Shown here: in pieces, positions 59,506 through 64,000 of the stretch
Layout of the letters: every line of letters begins with the position of its first letter
How positions within the stretch are numbered: the first letter of the stretch is position 1
Assembly (NCBI GenBank): GCA_945859605.1
Contig: OX243825.1
Location: 19,700,081-19,764,080, forward strand
Direction: 5' to 3'
DNA length: 64,000 nucleotides
Source: Lumbricus rubellus
Lineage: Eukaryota > Annelida > Clitellata > Crassiclitellata > Lumbricidae
The notes under the pieces: model-generated
What the model saw: the letters and a program-made list of their open reading frames with translations, nothing else
What the model was told of the DNA's origin: nothing
Databases searched by the model: none
Position numbers and translations under genes: made by a program

Positions 59506-60026
59506 AGGTAAGCCTATGTATTCTACGTACATATTATGTTTGTACTCTAAGTAAATATGTTTGTTTTGTGTTTGAGTTAAATTAATTAATGGATAAAATG
59601 ATGCTTGTTTGCATATAAGTATGTTTGTGTCATTGATGTTATCTGCATAATTCATATGAACGCTGCATCTAAAAATCCTGTTTAAATCTGGCATGTTTTC
59701 GAAAAATTTAATGAAAACGTCACTGTGAATTTGCTGCCGAACTGACTGTTGGTTGAAAATGTGTCACTTGTTTTGTGATTACATGATGGTAATAAAATAT
59801 TTTGTCAGAATCCCTTTTTCACATAAAACCACATAGTAGAAAAATTAGAATCACATATTACTATTATTATTACATAAATTTCTTACGCGCGCAAGGTCAC
59901 ACCGTAATGTCAATAACATAAGGGGTCATCCAAATATTACGTACATAAAAATAGCTTTTTCGACCACCTCTACTCCATACACTATTGTGCATGTTGTTGA
60001 ACCCCTACGCGAAAGTATGCCTACAC
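59506..60026. other. Non-coding stretch with a retroposon tail
   Basis: About 59855-59918 on the minus strand repeats GGTGTGACCTTGCGCGC with an AAT-rich tail, as at 48310. Nothing else recognised. Confidence 0.45.
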
Positions 60027-60356
60027 CAGGGCCGGATTAAGCAATGTCGGGGCCCTGTTCGGGAATTTTTGCGGAAAACTTTAAAAAAATTTCGAGAAAA
60101 TTTTACCATTTCATTCGCCAAAAAAGTTGACCTTTTTTTAGTTTTTTAGTCATCCACCGAAATTTTTTGGAAAATTGTACCGTTTCATCCACCAAAGAGT
60201 TGATGACCTTTTTTTTAGTCATCCGTCGAAATTTTTGGAAAAATAGTCCTGTGGCAGAAATTTGCTGAAATTTTTTTTTTACACATTTGTGGGGCCCCTA
60301 AAGTGTGGGGGCCCCTGTTCCGCGGAACATGTTGAACATGCCTTAATCCGGCCCTG
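60027..60356. mobile_element. hAT-type MITE
   Basis: 330 bp. Termini CAGGGCCGGATTAAG and CTTAATCCGGCCCTG are perfect inverted repeats of 15 bp. The flanks 60019-60026 and 60357-60364 are both GCCTACAC, an 8-bp duplication. T-rich, non-coding interior. Confidence 0.93.
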
Positions 60357-60997
60357 GCCTACACACAAGAAATTAAGAATATAATTTTAATGTAGGCTAC
60401 ATGTATATAGTCAAATGCCATCGGACGACCATAGGATAATGCAGAGTTATATATATTATATAGGCTAATGATGCATTCTGGTGTATCGTCAATGATAGTT
60501 GTGTTGATTTCTTATATATATATATATATTTATATATATATAATTTATGTATATATATAATTTATGTATATATATATTTATATGGACCCCATCTCAGATT
60601 TCAGGGGCATTGAGCCACCAGTAACTGTTCATAGATCACAGTGAAATTTTTATGCATTGTTCACTAAGACAAAGGGGAAAAATTATATTCTCAGAAAATC
60701 ATAATTATGTAAGGAATGAAAATTTAAAAACTTCCACTTCAGACTAGAGTTTCTAAAAACGCCTGGAATTAATTTATCTTAATTTATTTTTAATTTATTT
60801 ATTTTAATTAATTTACCTACTATATGTCAGTCAATCATCAAAAATAATTGCTTTCCGTTGTGATGCGATTGATCTTAATAATTATGTATGTGCAATTGTG
60901 CATGTGTGTATATATACACATGTATATACGTGTTTGTGCGGTTGTGTAGGCCTACCCTGTGTGGGTGTGTGCGTGTGGGTGTATATTTATTCATTCC
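60357..60997. other. Non-coding stretch with TA repeats
   Basis: TATATA-rich blocks at about 60512-60582, then AT-rich sequence. No gene seen. Confidence 0.45.
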
Positions 60998-61062
60998 AAG
61001 TATTTAGGCCAATATAGCGCCTCTTCAATAAAACTACTCAGAGGCGCTCTCTGCGCAAACTA
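60998..61062 (-). mobile_element. LINE 3'-tail fragment
   Basis: AGCGCCTCT (61016-61024) and AGAGGCGCT (61040-61048) form the perfect 9-bp-stem hairpin seen at LINE and SINE ends; the minus strand ends with TATATTGGCCTAAATACTTGG. Confidence 0.6.
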
Positions 61063-61236
61063 GCTGAAGGGATGTTAATTGTCATAACAACAAGAAAATT
61101 TTATCAATTAGCAAAATAAGTCACAGTGAGACAGAAAGAGTCATCGGTGGCGTTCCCTCGCAGACACGTAGAATCATCCAACGGAATCCCGTCGACAGCC
61201 TAGCTTCAGATGGCGTGAATGTGCAGTCTCTGGTAC

Positions 61237-61467
61237 AGCTGTGGTGGTGTAGTGGTGGCATCGTTGCCTTGAAGCCGAAGGCCCGGAAGGTTCAAATCCA
61301 CCTCAAGTCGCCGCGTAGGGATCTTGGGCAAGTCCTTCACTCGCATTTGCTCAGCGCTTCGGCGTGAAACTCCGATGCAATGTCCGCGCTGTAGTCGGGA
61401 GCGCCTCTGAGTAGCGGTTGAGAGCTGGAAGAGGCGCTATAACAAGTGCGCATACAAACAAACAAAT
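61237..61467 (+). mobile_element. tRNA-derived SINE
   Basis: Head TGGTGTAGTGG, B-box-like GGTTCAAATCC, body and terminal hairpin, then (CAAA)n tail. Confidence 0.85.
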
Positions 61468-61500
61468 TATCACTAATAAAGTCATATATAGGCCTAAGTG

Positions 61501-61845
61501 CTACTCCAAGTACAGTTTCTTCTGCTCATCGAAGTCCCTGCTGTCGAAGACCGTTTCGCATTGCTCAATCAGACGGTAGATGCCATCGAGCTGATCCCTC
61601 TCCACGTCCACCTCTCCACTGATCCTGTTCGCTGCCACTCCCGTCTCCAGGTGTCGCTTCGCCTCCTGGTTCAGCTTCCGCTTCAGCTTTCCCTGGATGT
61701 TAACGAGGCATTCGAGTGGGTCGAACTGCAGAGGCTGAAGCAGCTCCATCAGCGCCTGCTCCTCTTCCACTTTCCTCAGCAACTGATCGGATGATGATGT
61801 GAGCTGCATCTGCTGGTGACGACCTCTACCTCCTTTCAACATCAA
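61501..61845 (-). CDS. Unrecognised coiled-coil protein, candidate 3' exon
   Basis: I do not recognise this. The frame of 114 codons ends TAG at 61503. It is charged and helical (LLRKVEEEQALMELLQPL; then KLKRKLNQEAKRHLE; then ERDQLDGIYRLIEQCE). Codon composition looks coding and there is no repeat in it. The true start is uncertain: acceptor-like CCAGCAG near 61800 would make it the last exon of a minus-strand gene. The TM-containing exon at 62903-63125 could belong to the same gene, but nothing proves it. Confidence 0.4.
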   Translation of the reverse strand: MMLKGGRGRHQQMQLTSSSDQLLRKVEEEQALMELLQPLQFDPLECLVNIQGKLKRKLNQEAKRHLETGVAANRISGEVDVERDQLDGIYRLIEQCETVFDSRDFDEQKKLYLE

Positions 61846-61894
61846 CAGTAAACAGATGCCACAGCTATACTACTACTGCTACTGCTACTGCTGC

Positions 61895-62037
61895 CATAGG
61901 TGCAATCACGTCCTAAAAGTTGGGGGACCATAATGAATCACGTCCTAAAAGTTGAGGGACCATAATAATAAAGTTAGGGACCACTCAAAAGTTGGGGGGA
62001 CGCGTCCCGTGGGTCCCATAGGATGGTTGCGCCTATG
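61895..62037. mobile_element. Short MITE in a CTG/CTA repeat
   Basis: Termini CATAGGTGCAATCA and TGGTTGCGCCTATG are inverted repeats. The flanks ACTGCTGC and GCTGCTGC look like an 8-bp duplication but lie in a trinucleotide repeat. A tandem 'cacgtcctaaaagttg...gggaccataat' pair lies inside. Confidence 0.65.
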
Positions 62038-62311
62038 GCTGCTGCTGCTACTGCTACTACTACTACAACAACTACTACTACTACTGAAAATGTACGGTGC
62101 TTAACATATATATATATAATTTAATATATATAATATTTATATAATTATTTAATGCTCGGCTGATTTCTGCTTCATTCGACCATTCACATAATTTGGATAA
62201 TTTGTGCATATTATATTATATATTATGCTGACTTGTTTGACCTACTGTTTAACGACACTGCCATATCAAAGATGATCAGTGTCGCCCTCCTCCTTTATCC
62301 AGGCTTGGGAC

Positions 62312-62546
62312 CATAGGCGTACGGGAGGTTTCAGAAGTGGGGGGTGGGGGGCAAAGATTGAACTTCTGCCCGAAAAAAATTTCCGGCCAAAAAGCGACTA
62401 TTTTTGCCCAAAAAACCAGACTTGCCCGAAACTTGACGACCTTTTTTTTTAGTCGTTTGGGTCTGTTTTGCCCGAAAAACCACCAAACTTGCCCGAATTT
62501 GGGGGGGGGCAATTGCCCCTCTGCACCCCCGCCTCGTACGCCTATG
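62312..62546. mobile_element. MITE with CATAGGCGTACG termini
   Basis: 235 bp with CATAGGCGTACG inverted at both ends. The flanks 62304-62311 and 62547-62554 are both CTTGGGAC, a perfect 8-bp duplication. Its interior repeats TTGCCCGAA and TTTTGCCC. The frames across it are by-products. Confidence 0.88.
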
Positions 62547-62734
62547 CTTGGGACTGGCACTGGCAGAGTGCAACCAGTGGAGTTCTATAGCCTATTATGC
62601 TGACGATAATTTTTTATCACAGGTTATAGGCCTATAGCCTATACAATATAGGTATGCACTATGTAGCCTACCAGTTGGCCTACGTAGCCTACTTATTTAA
62701 TATGCATGAATAGGCCTATACTATTGTAGGCCCC

Positions 62735-62890
62735 TCAGTGTGGAATGACCTTCCCTCTGCTGTTCGTACCAGTAGACCTATTCTTGTTTGGAAATTCTGC
62801 TGCACCTCTTCGCTGCTTGAAGACCTTTCTCTTTTCATGTGCCTGTCACGCAGAGAGCGCTTCTGGATAGTTCTGCTGTAAGAAATGCTT
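62735..62890 (+). mobile_element. Decayed LINE 3' fragment
   Basis: Plus strand gives PSVWNDLPSAVRTS in one frame, then APLRCLKTFLFS in another: the LWNxLPxxIR...LKTxLF end of CR1/L2-type reverse transcriptases with one frameshift. The following AGAGCGCTTCTGGATAG is a degraded half hairpin. Confidence 0.65.
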
Positions 62891-62902
62891 TACTATTAAT
62901 GG

Positions 62903-63125
62903 TCAGATTAGATTAGATTTATAATCACGTGATACGTTGCCATGACGACAGATGATGAAGATTCCGATGGCGATGGCGATACCAGTACAGATGGCACCAG
63001 TGACCAATTGCCATTGTTGTGCGGCTGCAGGCAAGGCGAGAAATTCTCTAGATGTTTGTCGAACGACAAAGTCCCAAAGAAAGTCCAAAGCCATTTCCCT
63101 GCAAAGACGAAACTTCCATCTATAA
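62903..63125 (-). CDS. Candidate exon with one membrane span, unrecognised
   Basis: From ATG 63094 the frame MALDFLWDFVVRQTSREF runs through a hydrophobic LVTGAICTGIAIAIGIFII to ICRHGN and a TGA at 62903. Acceptor-like TTGCTTATAG and TCTTTGCAG lie just upstream, and GGCAAC|GTATCA could be a donor. It may be the first exon of a membrane-anchored protein whose remaining exons are not seen. A chance frame is possible. Confidence 0.3.
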
Positions 63126-63132
63126 GCAAAGT

Positions 63133-63365
63133 CAGAGGCGGATCCAGGGGGGCCAATCCGGCCATGTCCCCCCATTTAGAAATACCCATGTATCTTGGCT
63201 CCCTCCCATGGGTTTGGTTTCAACAAGCTTATAATGTCCAAGTAATTGGACTTAATGACTAAAAAAGGTCATCAAGTTTTTGGCGGATACGAAAGAAAAA
63301 ATTTCCAGACCCAAGGCCCAGAATTGTTGCCTCCCCCCGTCCAAAGTTTCTGTATCCGCCCTTGA
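63133..63365. mobile_element. hAT-type MITE
   Basis: Left end CAGAGGCGGATCCAGG, right end GTATCCGCCCTTGA (inverse TCAAGGGCGGATAC). The flanks AGCAAAGT and AGCGAAGT differ at one base. This terminus type is widespread among hAT MITEs. The right border may be off by one base. Confidence 0.7.
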
Positions 63366-63519
63366 AGCGAAGTATATTTTGAGATCCGAACGGCGACATG
63401 TAGGGAAACTAGGGGCCAGATGAACTCTCGGGCACGATTAACCCTCGGGCATTATGAATCCCGTTAAGTTCCCTTATTAATTTTCTTCTTGCCTAGTTAA
63501 TTTTAGATCTGCACAAACC

Positions 63520-63690
63520 CGTCCAGACAGGTCCACACCAATCCAATGCAAATCAGCCTGAAAATTAAGGCCCTGAATCAATCCAAACCGATACAATCCA
63601 TATCAAATCAATCCAAATAAAACTAGGCTAAAGGCCAATCCAAGCTAATCCATATTAAGCCAATTCACACCAACCAAAGCCAATCCAAAC
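63520..63690. repeat. Degenerate CAATCCA array
   Basis: CAATCCAAA/CAATCCATA-like units recur every 10-14 bp over about 170 bp. Confidence 0.6.
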
Positions 63691-63922
63691 CTACAGACTG
63701 CACTGCAGTGTATTTTATGTAATATTGGCCTATTGTTTGCAACTTCACAAGTTTCTTCGACCTAAAGCACTATAAATTACACGAAGAGTGAAACTGAGAA
63801 ATCCACATTTAGAAAGCTCAATGAAAAATATAGGCTATACCCAGTGTTTACCCACCTTCTTAATTTCCTACTTCGCATTTTTTAAACACGTAGCCTAGCC
63901 TACTTGCCAAAAACTTGTTAAT

Positions 63923-64000
63923 TCAGTGTGAGAGTTGTGGAAAAGTAGGCCTAACTGGGGGTTGGACCATTATCCACTTGGAATTGGGGTGTAAAAAAGA
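63923..64000 (+). repeat. Left part of a short inverted-repeat-ended element
   Basis: Begins CAGTGTGAGAGTTG and matches the complete copy at 20391-20527 until the window ends. Confidence 0.6.

Noticed and set aside
59930..60018. Terminal-repeat-like AGGGGTCATCCAAATATTACG
   Set aside because: Resembles transposon ends seen in other animals, but I found no second terminus or target duplication.
62276..62603. Frames with PPPP and FGQ-type residues
   Set aside because: They lie wholly inside the MITE at 62312-62546.

Overview
This is eukaryotic, intron-containing animal DNA with about half or more of its length in transposons and simple repeats. A marine deuterostome invertebrate, perhaps an echinoderm, fits best. 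The evidence is an ectodysplasin/Eiger-type TNF ligand, a torsin-interacting protein gene, and a gypsy-class retrotransposon whose integrase lies before its reverse transcriptase, the order of the deuterostome Gmr1 group. The species assignment is inference.

Layout. 1-3.2 kb: repeats and a weak promoter candidate. 3.2-17.8 kb (+): a five-exon TNF-superfamily ligand gene with splice phases that agree; its 10.8-kb second intron holds LINE 3' ends, tRNA-derived SINEs, three related hAT MITEs and microsatellites. 17.9-21.6 kb: simple repeats, no gene seen. 21.6-25.5 kb (+): a Ty1/copia element with matching LTRs, a GTTAT target duplication and a large deletion of the RT end and RNase H. 27.9-30.6 kb (-): an unrecognised gene for a repeat-rich acidic/glycine-rich protein, broken by a SINE, two frameshifts and possibly a gypsy insertion. 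30.6-37.2 kb (-): an intact Gmr1-like gypsy element with identical LTRs. 37.4-38.5 kb: three hAT elements nested one inside another. 41.0-42.4 kb (-): a LAP1/LULL1-like (TOR1AIP) gene in one exon. 44.9-52.4 kb (+): a nine-exon RNA-binding protein gene with TDP-43-like RRMs behind a coiled-coil N-terminus, with one frame break in RRM2. 53.1-59.5 kb: a 6.4-kb minisatellite of a 17-bp unit with higher-order repeats. 60-64 kb: four short DNA transposons, LINE/SINE pieces and two weak candidate exons.

Main themes. (i) LINE 3' ends and tRNA-derived SINEs carry the same 9-bp-stem terminal hairpin, which points to a LINE/SINE partnership. (ii) Many short non-autonomous DNA transposons can be delimited to the base by 8-bp target duplications (nine perfect pairs). 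(iii) The unrecognised 27.9-30.6 kb gene is the best candidate for undescribed protein biology. Exon structures come from splice motifs, phase and family likeness only; no transcript data were available.
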